This document shows positions 50,483-59,644 of a stretch of DNA of 64,000 bases, piece by piece. Below the pieces are notes generated by a model, which was not told the origin of the DNA, ran no database searches, and saw nothing but the letters and a program-made list of their open reading frames with translations. How positions within the stretch are numbered: the first letter of the stretch is position 1; every line of letters starts with the position of its first letter. A program made the translations under genes and the position numbers. The DNA comes from Ruminococcus sp. XPD3002 (GTDB lineage Bacteria > Bacillota > Clostridia > Oscillospirales > Ruminococcaceae), in NCBI GenBank assembly GCA_900119535.1, contig FPJT01000002.1, forward strand, positions 124,001-188,000. Direction: 5' to 3'.

Positions 50483-51174
50483 TAGTCAGCTGTCATTATC
50501 CATTCTGTGCGGTATTGGTGAGAACTGGAAATGCTGAACACTATGAAAAGCTCACTCAGGAAGAAAAACGAATGATGACGGACTCGTGTCAGAAGAGAAG
50601 GGAGGAGTTCGCGGCGGGACGACATGCTGCTAAAACGGCAGTCCAAAAGCTTAGCGGACATTCCTTTTTGGGTGATGCGATAACGATACGGTACGGCGAA
50701 CATGGTGAACCTACAGCAGGTGACGATATTTCCCTGAGTATATCCCATGATAGCGGACTTGCTGCGGCGGTCTGCAATTTCATGGAAGCAGGTGCTTCGG
50801 GTATTGATATACATAGTATTTCACACGAAGCATCTGAAATAAAAGAAAGCTGGCTTGACGGTGCTGAAATAGCAGTACTTGATTGCTTTGACGATACGGA
50901 TATAAGCTACTCACTTGCTTGGTGCGCAAAGGAAAGTGCAAGCAAAGTGCTTCTCAGAGGACTTGCGGCGATAAGTGATATCAGGATAATAGATATCGTC
51001 CGTGAACAGAATGATGTGTATGTTGATATGCTGTATCAGAATGAAGTTTACAGGGCATTCGTCATGAGGTTCGGCGCTTCGCTTTTGTCACTTTGCCTTG
51101 AAAAAAGCAGAGCTGTTACTTATGAAAACACAATAAAAAGTATAATGTACGATTTTCAGGAAGGCGGTCTATGA
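50479..51174 (+). CDS. 4'-phosphopantetheinyl transferase (Sfp-like)
   Basis: 231 aa. GTG start overlapping the thioesterase stop. Family motifs: RREEFAAGRHAAKTAV, LSISHDSGLAAAV, SGIDIHS (D110) and WCAKESASKVL. Installs phosphopantetheine on the carrier-domain serines of the adjacent NRPS. In Sfp the second metal-binding residue two after the Asp is Glu; here it is His (H112), an unusual substitution that may alter metal use or activity. Confidence 0.88.
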   Translation: MIVSCHYPFCAVLVRTGNAEHYEKLTQEEKRMMTDSCQKRREEFAAGRHAAKTAVQKLSGHSFLGDAITIRYGEHGEPTAGDDISLSISHDSGLAAAVCNFMEAGASGIDIHSISHEASEIKESWLDGAEIAVLDCFDDTDISYSLAWCAKESASKVLLRGLAAISDIRIIDIVREQNDVYVDMLYQNEVYRAFVMRFGASLLSLCLEKSRAVTYENTIKSIMYDFQEGGL

Positions 51175-52139
51175 TGGAAGACAGGAAGATATTCTGGTCG
51201 GGCAGATACGACTGGAAATACGGTGAAAAAGGCGTAATGATCGGAAATAAGGAATATGAATTTCAGGAAATGTTTCCTGAAATCTATTTTTTGTCCTGTC
51301 AGGGATACAAAATGGATGATTTGGTAGAAAAATTACCGGATGTAAATAAGGACAAAGCTCGTGAGGTCATCAGATTCCTGCTTGATATCGGAGCGCTTAC
51401 GGATAACGTACAGTCACCGGAGGCGCTTTTTGAGCGTCAGTACGCCATTTATCCGAACAGAGATTCATACCCCGAGGATATGCTGATGCGGAATGATCTG
51501 ATAGCGGAGTTCCGTACATCTGCATTGAACCGCCGTCTGCCGACTGATGCAGATAAATTGATATCGCTTCAGCGTTCTGAAAGAAGCGTCAGAGTTCGAC
51601 GCAGTACCCGTTCGTTTGACACTGATAAAACAATATCATTCAGGTGCTTTTCCGAACTCCTTGACAGTATGCGTCAGGACAGCAGTGAAGGCGAAATAGT
51701 GTACTCTTACCCCAGTGCAGGCGGACTTTACCCCGTAGATATCTATATCTTCGTGAAGAACGGCAGAGTTGAGGGAGTGGACGGCGGAATATACGAGTAT
51801 ATACCGTCTTCACATTCACTGAGACTCGTTAACAGCGGAGAAGTCCCTGCAAGAAGTCACTTCTTCGGAAATAAGGAAATATTCAGGACCTCGGCGTTCT
51901 CAATGTATTTTTTCTACAATACTGATGCTTCAATGCCTAAGTATCACGGTATCGGATATTATTACGGCATTGTGGACTCGGGCATTATGCTTGGCAGGCT
52001 TACTGATAAAGCTGAAGAACTGCAACTCGGATCGTGCATAATAGGCGTATTTGACATGAAAAAGGCTGCTGCGAATTTCAGTACGGACAGCGGGCAGGTA
52101 TATCTGCATTGTATGGAATTCGGTGTACCGAAAGAATAA
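51171..52139 (+). CDS. SagB-type flavin dehydrogenase (azoline oxidase candidate)
   Basis: 322 aa. The C-terminal nitroreductase fold carries the SagB/McbC/ThcOx signatures VRVRRSTRSFD, YSYPSAGGLYPVDIYIF and DSGIMLGRLTDKAEELQLGSCIIG; the N-terminal 130 residues resemble the winged-helix-like part of SagB proteins. FMN enzymes of this class oxidise thiazolines to thiazoles. Next to a Cy-domain NRPS specific for Cys, this is the most likely reaction here. ATG overlaps the previous stop (ATGA). Confidence 0.88.
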   Translation: MMEDRKIFWSGRYDWKYGEKGVMIGNKEYEFQEMFPEIYFLSCQGYKMDDLVEKLPDVNKDKAREVIRFLLDIGALTDNVQSPEALFERQYAIYPNRDSYPEDMLMRNDLIAEFRTSALNRRLPTDADKLISLQRSERSVRVRRSTRSFDTDKTISFRCFSELLDSMRQDSSEGEIVYSYPSAGGLYPVDIYIFVKNGRVEGVDGGIYEYIPSSHSLRLVNSGEVPARSHFFGNKEIFRTSAFSMYFFYNTDASMPKYHGIGYYYGIVDSGIMLGRLTDKAEELQLGSCIIGVFDMKKAAANFSTDSGQVYLHCMEFGVPKE

Positions 52140-52162
52140 CTGCAACGGAGGTCAGAAAAAAG

Positions 52163-53761
52163 ATGGAAAAGGATCGTAAGTCATTTGAAAAAGAGCTATT
52201 TGAAAAATACATAAGTGAAGGCTACTGGCGTCAGGAGACACAGTGGGACAGACTTGCCGCACAGGCTGAAAGACTGCCTGATAAGCTTGCGGTTACTGAC
52301 GATGAGCGTTCACTGACATTTAGTGAACTTTTGAACAGAAGCAAGGCGTATGCAGCTTACTTTCTGTCTATGGGACTGAAAAAAGGTGATGCGGTAATAG
52401 TACAGCATCTCAATGCGGTAAGTTTTGTGGAAATGCTGTATGCCTGCTATGCGGTAGGCTTACTGATACATCCCATGCTTATGTCATACAGAGAAACTGA
52501 AATAACCGGTGTTATTGAAAAACTCAAACCGTCACTGTATATATCTGCGGATAATTATATGGGATTCGATTATGCCGCACTTGCAAAAAAGTGCATAGCT
52601 GAAAGTGATCCCGGACTTAAACTGCTTACAGTAAGTGAGTTTGAGAAAATCGACCTCAGCGGATACGATCTTGACTCTATGACTTACGAAGCACCTGTAT
52701 TTACCGACTCTTCCATCATTGTTTCCTCAAGCGGTTCAACAGGCATCCCGAAACTCATAGACAGAACTCATGCAAATTACATCCATTGTCAGATGACTTG
52801 TGCAAAAAGCATTGATATGACAGAGAATGATATAGAATTTATTCCCATGCCGCTTATGCACTGCTGGAATCTTTGCGGACCGGGGCTCGTAGGTTCGCTC
52901 AGTGAGGGCTGTACAGTTGTGCTTTCAAAGTATAACACTCCCGACGAGATAATGCGCCTTATCGATAAATACAAGGTAACGGTAGTTGCACTTGTGCCTG
53001 CGCTTATACAGGCTTGTATAGAATACAGGAAGTATGATGAGTCTGAGGATATATCATCCCTGAGAGTTATACAGGCAGGCGGTTCTATCTGTTCTCCCGA
53101 GCTGGTCTCAGAGGCTATGGATTCACTGGGATGCGTGGTTCAGCAGATATACGGGATGAGTGAGGGCTTTGTAAGTGCAACGAAGCTTGATGACGAGCTT
53201 GAAACTATAGTTACTACTCAGGGTTATCCTGTCTCCGAAGGTTCTGAGATGAAGCTTGTGGATGCTGACGGAAATGAAGTTGCGGAAGGTGAAACAGGCG
53301 AACTTCTTGTCAGAGGTCCGAGCGTTGTAACGGAATACTATATGAATCCTGAAGCAAATGCACGTTCGTTCACAGACGATCTGTTCTATTGCACGGGAGA
53401 TGAGGCGGTACTTGTTCAGAACGGCAGGATAAGGATACTTGGCAGGGTAGTAGAACTCATCAACAGATGCGGAGAGAAGATAACTCCTTCCGAGGTTGAA
53501 GAAATGCTGATGAAGATAGTTACTGTAAAGGAAGCTGCGGTTGTAGGCAAGAAAGACTCTGCGCTTGGTCAGAGGATATGTGCGTATGTCACGGCTGAGG
53601 ACAGTTCGCTGGATCTTGCAGCGGTAAGAAGAAAACTCAGTGAAATGGGACTTGCTTCATTCAAGCTTCCTGACAGGTTTGAGATATTGTCTGAAATGCC
53701 GCATACAGGTGTAAACAAAATAAACAAGAAGCTGCTTTCGCAGAAAGAGGATCGGGTGTAA
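52163..53761 (+). CDS. Stand-alone aryl-acid AMP ligase (DhbE/EntE-like)
   Basis: 532 aa. Adenylate-forming enzyme: VSSSGSTGIPKLIDRTHANY (A3), QIYGMSEGFV, TGELLVRGPSVVTEYYMNPE, YCTGDEAVL, RCGEKITPSEVEE and the catalytic Lys region HTGVNKINKKLL. Residue pattern around IQAGGSICS and the C-terminus closely follows DhbE, so it should load an aryl or similar acid onto the first carrier domain of the NRPS. The pocket segment reads MHCWNLCGPG where DhbE-type enzymes, as I remember them, have H-N-Y-P-L-S-S-P-G. This argues against ordinary 2,3-dihydroxybenzoate. No salicylate or DHB synthesis gene is in the window. Start set by GGAGG at 52163. Confidence 0.9.
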   Translation: MEKDRKSFEKELFEKYISEGYWRQETQWDRLAAQAERLPDKLAVTDDERSLTFSELLNRSKAYAAYFLSMGLKKGDAVIVQHLNAVSFVEMLYACYAVGLLIHPMLMSYRETEITGVIEKLKPSLYISADNYMGFDYAALAKKCIAESDPGLKLLTVSEFEKIDLSGYDLDSMTYEAPVFTDSSIIVSSSGSTGIPKLIDRTHANYIHCQMTCAKSIDMTENDIEFIPMPLMHCWNLCGPGLVGSLSEGCTVVLSKYNTPDEIMRLIDKYKVTVVALVPALIQACIEYRKYDESEDISSLRVIQAGGSICSPELVSEAMDSLGCVVQQIYGMSEGFVSATKLDDELETIVTTQGYPVSEGSEMKLVDADGNEVAEGETGELLVRGPSVVTEYYMNPEANARSFTDDLFYCTGDEAVLVQNGRIRILGRVVELINRCGEKITPSEVEEMLMKIVTVKEAAVVGKKDSALGQRICAYVTAEDSSLDLAAVRRKLSEMGLASFKLPDRFEILSEMPHTGVNKINKKLLSQKEDRV

Positions 53762-53763
53762 AA

Positions 53764-56700
53764 ATGGAATTATTCAGAGAAGAAATATTGTTTGATATCG
53801 TGAAGGGATTTATCCCTGATTTTTCAGAGAGCAAGAAGGATGATGACCTTATTGAAATGGGCCTCACTTCGATACAGATAATGAATACAGCAAACAGACT
53901 TAAAAAATACGGAGTGAAAATACCTGTATTTGAACTCGGAACAAAACCTGTATTCAGCGAATGGGTGAAGCTTGCAGGAAAGTATGGAAATAATACAGGA
54001 CTGAAACCACAGGAAGCTGCATTGGCTCCTGCAAAGGCTGAGGAATTTCCGCTTACCGATATACAGAAATCCTACTGGTTCGGGAGAAACATGACCAAGA
54101 ACCTCGGTAACGTAAGCTGTCACGTTTATCTTGAACTGGACGGCAGCGGCATCGAACCTGAAAGGCTTCAGGATGCATGGAAGAGGATATTCGGATATCA
54201 TCCGATGATGAGAATGACTATAACTCCTTCTGGCAATCAGCGTATACTTGAAAAATCGCCGTTCGACAAGCTGGATGTTTTTGATCTGAGGGAGCTTTCG
54301 GCTGAACAGGCTGAGGAAAAGCTGCAGCAGATACGAGATGAGCGTTCACAGCGGAAGCTGAAGATCGACAAGGGAGAGACTGCGGGACTTGCACTTTCAC
54401 TGCTCCCTGATAGTAAAACAAGAATACATTTCGACCTTGATCTCATAGCTGCTGACGTTATGAGCTTCTATATCATAATGAATGACCTTTGCAAGCTCTA
54501 TATAGGTCAGGAACCTGATGCTCCGAAGCACTGGGATCTTGCAGCTTATGCAGAAAAGCAGCAGAACGATCTTAAGGACGATATCGCAGAGGCAGAAAGA
54601 TTCTGGAAGGAAAAGGCTCCGTATATGCCCGGAAGACCTGAGCTTCCTGTAAATGAAGGCGCGCTTGAAAAGGAAAGCTGTACATACAAGCGTCAGGTAT
54701 ACAGGATAGAAAGAAGTAAATGGGAGAAGTTTGAAAAGGCTTGTGCAGCAAATAAGACTACTCCTGCTATGGCACTTCTGACAGTTTATGCTTCTGCAGT
54801 TGAGAGATGGTCCACTGAAGACAGATTCCTTATCAATATCCCGATATTCAACAGAGATACGAATATAGAAGGCATAGACAAAGTTGTTGCGGACTTTACA
54901 AATCTTCTTCTTGTTGATGCCGACTGCCGTATCAGCGACAGCTTTGAAGCAAGAACAAAGAGGATAGGTGATTCATTCCGTGAGAACCTTTCCTACAGTG
55001 CTTACAGCGGAGTTAAAGTACAGAAGCTGATAAGAGATGCAAGGCAGGATACCTCAGCTCCCGTTGCGCCTGTTGTTTATTCCTATACTATAGGACAGAA
55101 GCTGCTGGATGACACATGCCTTAACACATTCGGCGAGCTTGGATTTATGATATCACAGACTCCGCAGGTCTACATCGATTTCCAGATAGTTGAAGCAGGA
55201 GACACTATAATTTTCTCCTTCGACTCTCCTGAGGAACTCTTCGAGGATGCCGTTATAGAGGGTATGTTCAGCGATATGAACGCTATGTTTGAACGTATCG
55301 CTGAAAGCGGCGGAGACTGGAGCTTTATTTTCGCAGACAGCGAACCTTCATGTGTACCTGAGAATTATGTGCTTCCTGAAAATAACGGACTTATCCATAC
55401 AGGAATGCTTGAATATGCGGAGACCGCACCTGACAAAAAGGCTCTTATTTCTGCTGCGGACGGAAGTTTCATGTCCTACGGCGAACTTAAAAGCGAAGCA
55501 CTGAAAACAGCTGCACTCCTTGCAGAAAACGGCATGAGACCGGGTGATGCTGTTGCTGTTACACTTGACAGAGGCTTCGGACAGATAATAGCTATATACG
55601 GTATACTCTGTGCAGGCGGTCATTATGTACCTGTCGGAACGCACCTTCCTTTTGAACGCCGCAAGAAGATATACGAACGCTGCAACATAAAAAATGTTCT
55701 CACAGATAAGAAGTATTCCGAAGAACTCGATTATCCCGATGGCATGAAGGTCATAGATATCGCAGGCAGAGACGGCTGCAACGAAGCTTCACCATATGCT
55801 TATCCCGACAACAAGGGCGTTGCCTACATAATACTTACATCCGGTACAACAGGCGAACCTAAGGGCGTTGTTGTAACTCATTACAATGCCGTAAATACCA
55901 TAGACGCAGTCAACAGGGAATATGGCATAAGCGATAAGGATTCGGCACTTGCAGTTTCTGCGATAGATTTCGATCTTTCTGTATACGATGTGTTCGGAAT
56001 CCTCGGAAAGGGCGGAACTCTTGTCACACTGGACAATCACACTGCAAAGGATAACATGGTATGGCTCAAGGCAGTTGAAAAGTATGGAATTACAGTATGG
56101 AATTCCGTTCCTGTGCTTATGGAGATGCTGCTTATGGGCGCGGAATCGCTTTCACATGAAAAGCTGCCGCTCAGAACAGTTATGCTTTCAGGTGACTGGA
56201 TAAGCCTTGAACTGCCTGAGAGAATAAACAGAAGAACCGATAATTGTGCAGTAGCTGCTATGGGAGGAGCTACTGAGGGCGCTATATGGTCCAATCTTTA
56301 CAAAGTAACTCTGCCTCTGAGAAGCGGATGGTCTACGATACCATACGGATATCCTCTTGACGGACAGCTTTACCGTGTTGTTGACAAAAACGGAAGAGAC
56401 TGCCGTCCTTATGTAAAGGGCGAGCTTTGGATAGGCGGAAGCGGCGTTGCAGCAGGTTATGCAGGTGATCCCGAAACAACGGCAAACAAGTTCGTTGAAC
56501 GTGATGGACTGAGATGGTACAGGACAGGAGACTTCGGAAGATACCGCGAAGAAAACCTGATAGAATTCCTCGGACGTGAAGATGCACAGATAAAGCTCAA
56601 CGGTTACAGAGTGGAGCTTGGCGAAATAGAGAGCATGATGTCGGGAATGGCGCAGATAACCTCATGCGCAGCAGTATTCGACAAGAAACACGAAAAGATA

Positions 56701-57144
56701 GCTGCGTTCTATACAGGTGAAGAGCTTGACAATAATGTGATACTTGATACTATCCGTGTTGAGGTCCCCGAATATATGCTGCCTTCGCTGATAATGCATC
56801 TTGAAGATATGCCTGTTACAAAGAACTCCAAGATAGACAGGAAGAAGCTTACATCAATGGCTGAAGAAGCAAACGAGAATACTGCTTCTGAAACCGATGA
56901 AATAACCGAGGATACTGAATTCACCGCTATACTGAAGGAACTCTTCGGTACATCATCAATAAAGATGAATGCAGGATTCATCGCCAATAACGGCGACTCG
57001 ATACAGGCTATGAAGCTTGCAACATGGCTTCAGGAAAAGATGAACGTTGAGATAGACGCTTTCGATATCCTGAATGTTGACGCACTCAGTGAGATAGAGG
57101 GCGAGATAAACGAACAGCTTTCCGCAAATAAATTCAGTGTATAA
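53764..57144 (+). CDS. NRPS: carrier-heterocyclisation-adenylation(Cys)-carrier
   Basis: 1126 aa. Carrier domain 1-76 with phosphopantetheine site S36 (EMGLTSIQIM), probably the aryl carrier. Cy domain about 94-520: TDIQKSYWFGRN and the diagnostic DxxxxDxxS as D226-D231-S234. Adenylation domain about 540-1030 with LTSGTTGEPKG, YRTGDFG and K1023. Specificity positions read D737, L738, Y741, N780, M807, S809, M833, I841, W842, K1023, matching the Cys code (DLYNLSLIWK) at 8 of 10 with two Leu-to-Met changes. Carrier about 1050-1126 with S1079. No epimerase, methyltransferase or thioesterase. Predicted chemistry: starter acid plus Cys, cyclised to a thiazoline. Architecture is that of the first module of pyochelin/yersiniabactin-type synthetases. 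Confidence 0.95.
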   Translation: MELFREEILFDIVKGFIPDFSESKKDDDLIEMGLTSIQIMNTANRLKKYGVKIPVFELGTKPVFSEWVKLAGKYGNNTGLKPQEAALAPAKAEEFPLTDIQKSYWFGRNMTKNLGNVSCHVYLELDGSGIEPERLQDAWKRIFGYHPMMRMTITPSGNQRILEKSPFDKLDVFDLRELSAEQAEEKLQQIRDERSQRKLKIDKGETAGLALSLLPDSKTRIHFDLDLIAADVMSFYIIMNDLCKLYIGQEPDAPKHWDLAAYAEKQQNDLKDDIAEAERFWKEKAPYMPGRPELPVNEGALEKESCTYKRQVYRIERSKWEKFEKACAANKTTPAMALLTVYASAVERWSTEDRFLINIPIFNRDTNIEGIDKVVADFTNLLLVDADCRISDSFEARTKRIGDSFRENLSYSAYSGVKVQKLIRDARQDTSAPVAPVVYSYTIGQKLLDDTCLNTFGELGFMISQTPQVYIDFQIVEAGDTIIFSFDSPEELFEDAVIEGMFSDMNAMFERIAESGGDWSFIFADSEPSCVPENYVLPENNGLIHTGMLEYAETAPDKKALISAADGSFMSYGELKSEALKTAALLAENGMRPGDAVAVTLDRGFGQIIAIYGILCAGGHYVPVGTHLPFERRKKIYERCNIKNVLTDKKYSEELDYPDGMKVIDIAGRDGCNEASPYAYPDNKGVAYIILTSGTTGEPKGVVVTHYNAVNTIDAVNREYGISDKDSALAVSAIDFDLSVYDVFGILGKGGTLVTLDNHTAKDNMVWLKAVEKYGITVWNSVPVLMEMLLMGAESLSHEKLPLRTVMLSGDWISLELPERINRRTDNCAVAAMGGATEGAIWSNLYKVTLPLRSGWSTIPYGYPLDGQLYRVVDKNGRDCRPYVKGELWIGGSGVAAGYAGDPETTANKFVERDGLRWYRTGDFGRYREENLIEFLGREDAQIKLNGYRVELGEIESMMSGMAQITSCAAVFDKKHEKIAAFYTGEELDNNVILDTIRVEVPEYMLPSLIMHLEDMPVTKNSKIDRKKLTSMAEEANENTASETDEITEDTEFTAILKELFGTSSIKMNAGFIANNGDSIQAMKLATWLQEKMNVEIDAFDILNVDALSEIEGEINEQLSANKFSV

Positions 57145-57153
57145 GGAGAAGGT

Positions 57154-58503
57154 ATGAAACTCGATAAGGAAAAACTGGTTTTCTATAAGGATAAGGACGG
57201 AAATACCGAATTCCGACTTGCAAATATAACAGCTTTCTTCGCAGAGGGAATGAAGTTTTACAGCGGAGAAACGATACCGCCCTTCTGTCTGTATATTCCT
57301 GCCTGCCTCAGATTAAAGGGCATAGTTGATGAAGACCGCATGAAATATGCTCTTACCGAGCTTGTCAGAAGGAATCACGCTTTCAGGATGAACCTCGTGA
57401 AAGATACGGGCAGAGAAGGATATCGCTTCAGAATAATCGAAAACCTTGATTATCACGCTGAAATAGAGTATCTTCCCTCGGATGATCCCGATGAGAATAT
57501 GGAATACGCAAAGAAAGCTGTTACTGATATCATCTATAAATATCCCGATCTTGAAAATGAACTGCTTTTTACTTTCAAGTTCTACAAGCTCGGAGAAGAG
57601 GACTATTTCCTCGGACTTATTATAAATCATGTTATAACCGACGGACATTCCGTCGGAAACATTATGAATCAGCTCCTTAAAACTTACCTTGACATTGAAG
57701 ATGAAAAAATGTATTCAGGCGACGAATTCATGGATTTCTATCTTGCTCAGGCGGCAAGCCGTACAGAAGATACCGAGAAGAAGTATAAGGCTTACTGGAA
57801 GGACGAATTCGCCGATCTCCCTGCTATTGAACTGACGGACAGAAAGGGTTCCCATGATTTTAAGGAAAGTGATTTCTATCTGGCGTTCGAGAAAGCGCCT
57901 GTGCAGGAATTCTGCCGGAACAACAATGTGACTTTTTCCTCCGTGATCCTCACCGCAGTTCATTACGCACAGACGGCAGTTTACGGAGAAAGAGACACTG
58001 CGATAACATATTCAATGGCTAACAGAAGCAAGCTGTCCCATTTCACTACAGTGGGACCTATGGTGCAGATGATATCCCACCGTCTTGATATTGAAGAAGG
58101 TGATTCGTATTCGGATATATTGAAAAAGACCGGCAGGAAGATAGCAGAGAACGTTAAAAATCAGAACACATGGAACGAGAACATAGGCGCAAGCAGATTT
58201 ATGCTGACTTTCATGAATCAGGGCGGAGTAGAAATGGTTTCTTCTCAGGGGGACGGAGTTGATGAGATACAGTTCATTCCCGGACTCAGGACCTCTATGT
58301 GGCAGGTTCCCATGATAGTGAACTGGGATCTTTATTTCTTTGTTCTGTTCATCACAGAGACCAACGGAATGATAGAGATAGGCTTTGCTACAAATCCGAA
58401 ATATGTGCCTGTTGAGGATATCACCGCTTTCAAGGATAGTATAACAAGATGCATCAATAATATGATGAGCGGCATATCCGATACTGTAAGATTTGAGGAC
58501 TGA
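57154..58503 (+). CDS. Stand-alone condensation-domain enzyme
   Basis: 449 aa, one NRPS condensation domain. The HHxxxDG motif is present as NHVITDG with catalytic H159 and D163. Later motifs (SVILTAVHYAQ, YSMANRSKLSHFTTVGPMVQ, WDLYFFVLFI) fit the superfamily. It lacks a carrier partner of its own. It could join the thiazoline/thiazole acyl chain on the second carrier to a free amine, act as release enzyme, or work with a carrier encoded beyond the window. Starts 9 nt after the NRPS with AAGGAGAAGG upstream. Confidence 0.88.
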   Translation: MKLDKEKLVFYKDKDGNTEFRLANITAFFAEGMKFYSGETIPPFCLYIPACLRLKGIVDEDRMKYALTELVRRNHAFRMNLVKDTGREGYRFRIIENLDYHAEIEYLPSDDPDENMEYAKKAVTDIIYKYPDLENELLFTFKFYKLGEEDYFLGLIINHVITDGHSVGNIMNQLLKTYLDIEDEKMYSGDEFMDFYLAQAASRTEDTEKKYKAYWKDEFADLPAIELTDRKGSHDFKESDFYLAFEKAPVQEFCRNNNVTFSSVILTAVHYAQTAVYGERDTAITYSMANRSKLSHFTTVGPMVQMISHRLDIEEGDSYSDILKKTGRKIAENVKNQNTWNENIGASRFMLTFMNQGGVEMVSSQGDGVDEIQFIPGLRTSMWQVPMIVNWDLYFFVLFITETNGMIEIGFATNPKYVPVEDITAFKDSITRCINNMMSGISDTVRFED

Positions 58504-59630
58504 TGATAATGACTGAAGAAATGACAGATTATTTCAGAAGCATAAACGAAAGCTTCTATCGGGACAGGATCGAATGCAGGGGAAGGATAGCTGTTATCGG
58601 TGCAGGACTGCCTCCCGAGCTGATATACTGTTTTGACAGTTCTCCGCTGTGGATACTGAGCGGAACTCCTACAGAAGCAAGGGAATGTGACAATGTTCCT
58701 AAGGATGCGGATGATCTGAGCAGATCGATTTTCGGACTTCTTCGTTCGGACAGACTTAACATAGAAGATCTTGATGCGGCAGTAATACTTATCGGTGATG
58801 ATAATTCCCGTAAGCTTGCATGTGAACTGCGCGAAAAATGCAGAGTTATAACGGTCGATATGCCTGCGATGTATCAGTCGGATGATGTTAACGGATACTG
58901 GCAGAAAAGCCTTTACGGACTGTTTGAACAGCTTAAGAAGACAGTCGGGATAAAACGCGGCAGTATCAGAGGTGCTGTTAGCTTCATGAACAGCGCAAGG
59001 AAACAGGTAAGACGTCTTGTGGCACTAAGCAGAAAGCATCCCGATATTATCGAACACGGTGATATCATGACAGTTGTGAACTCTCTTTACTGCAGCCGCA
59101 ATAAAGAGGAATGGCTCGAAAAGCTTACTGCTCTTAATGACAGCATGTCAGATAAGGAAGAGAATACAGCGGTTTCGTCCGATCCGGGAGTGATACTTGT
59201 GGGTTCGCCTGTATTTTATCCTAACCACAAGGTGATAAGGCTGTTCAGAGAGACGAATATCCGTCTTCTCAGTTGTATTGACCCTGTGATGCAGCTTTAC
59301 TTCGACAAGGAAATGAAGACAAGAAAGACCGACTATTCACAGTTCTACAGTATAATCAGAAATTCAATAGGCAACATAACTCTTTCAGGATATCTTGAGA
59401 CAGACTACACTCTTAACAGGTTAAAGGATGAGATAAACTCTACAAGACCGGATGGAGTTATTTTCCATGTCATCCGCGGAAGAAAAACCGAGGACGCCGA
59501 TTCGGTACACTACGAGAAGCTGTGTGAAAGATGCGGCATATCATACTTCAAGATAGAAACGGATTATCAGGAAAACGATATCGAACAGCTCCGCCTCAGA
59601 ATAGAGGCTTTTCGTGAGATATTGGTTTGA
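58503..59630 (+). CDS. 2-hydroxyacyl-CoA dehydratase-like protein lacking cluster cysteines
   Basis: 375 aa. Recognisable as HgdB/BcrC-type by the C-terminal pattern GVIFHVIRG...YFKIETDYQENDIEQLRLRIEAF and the central GSPVFYPNHKVIRLF. Compared with the paralogue at 61394-62677, the three expected [4Fe-4S] ligands are replaced: PKDAC becomes PKDAD, the TCDCKRK segment becomes GDDNSRK, and HVLRGC becomes HVIRGR. It may be a cluster-free partner subunit in a heterodimer. Overlaps the condensation-enzyme stop by 1 nt, so it belongs to the NRPS operon. Confidence 0.82.
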   Translation: MIMTEEMTDYFRSINESFYRDRIECRGRIAVIGAGLPPELIYCFDSSPLWILSGTPTEARECDNVPKDADDLSRSIFGLLRSDRLNIEDLDAAVILIGDDNSRKLACELREKCRVITVDMPAMYQSDDVNGYWQKSLYGLFEQLKKTVGIKRGSIRGAVSFMNSARKQVRRLVALSRKHPDIIEHGDIMTVVNSLYCSRNKEEWLEKLTALNDSMSDKEENTAVSSDPGVILVGSPVFYPNHKVIRLFRETNIRLLSCIDPVMQLYFDKEMKTRKTDYSQFYSIIRNSIGNITLSGYLETDYTLNRLKDEINSTRPDGVIFHVIRGRKTEDADSVHYEKLCERCGISYFKIETDYQENDIEQLRLRIEAFREILV

Positions 59631-59644
59631 TGAAAGGATAAAAG

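Noticed and set aside
49700..53761. RiPP biosynthesis operon (because of the SagB-type enzyme)
   Set aside because: No precursor peptide, YcaO cyclodehydratase or RiPP transporter is present; the neighbours are NRPS genes.
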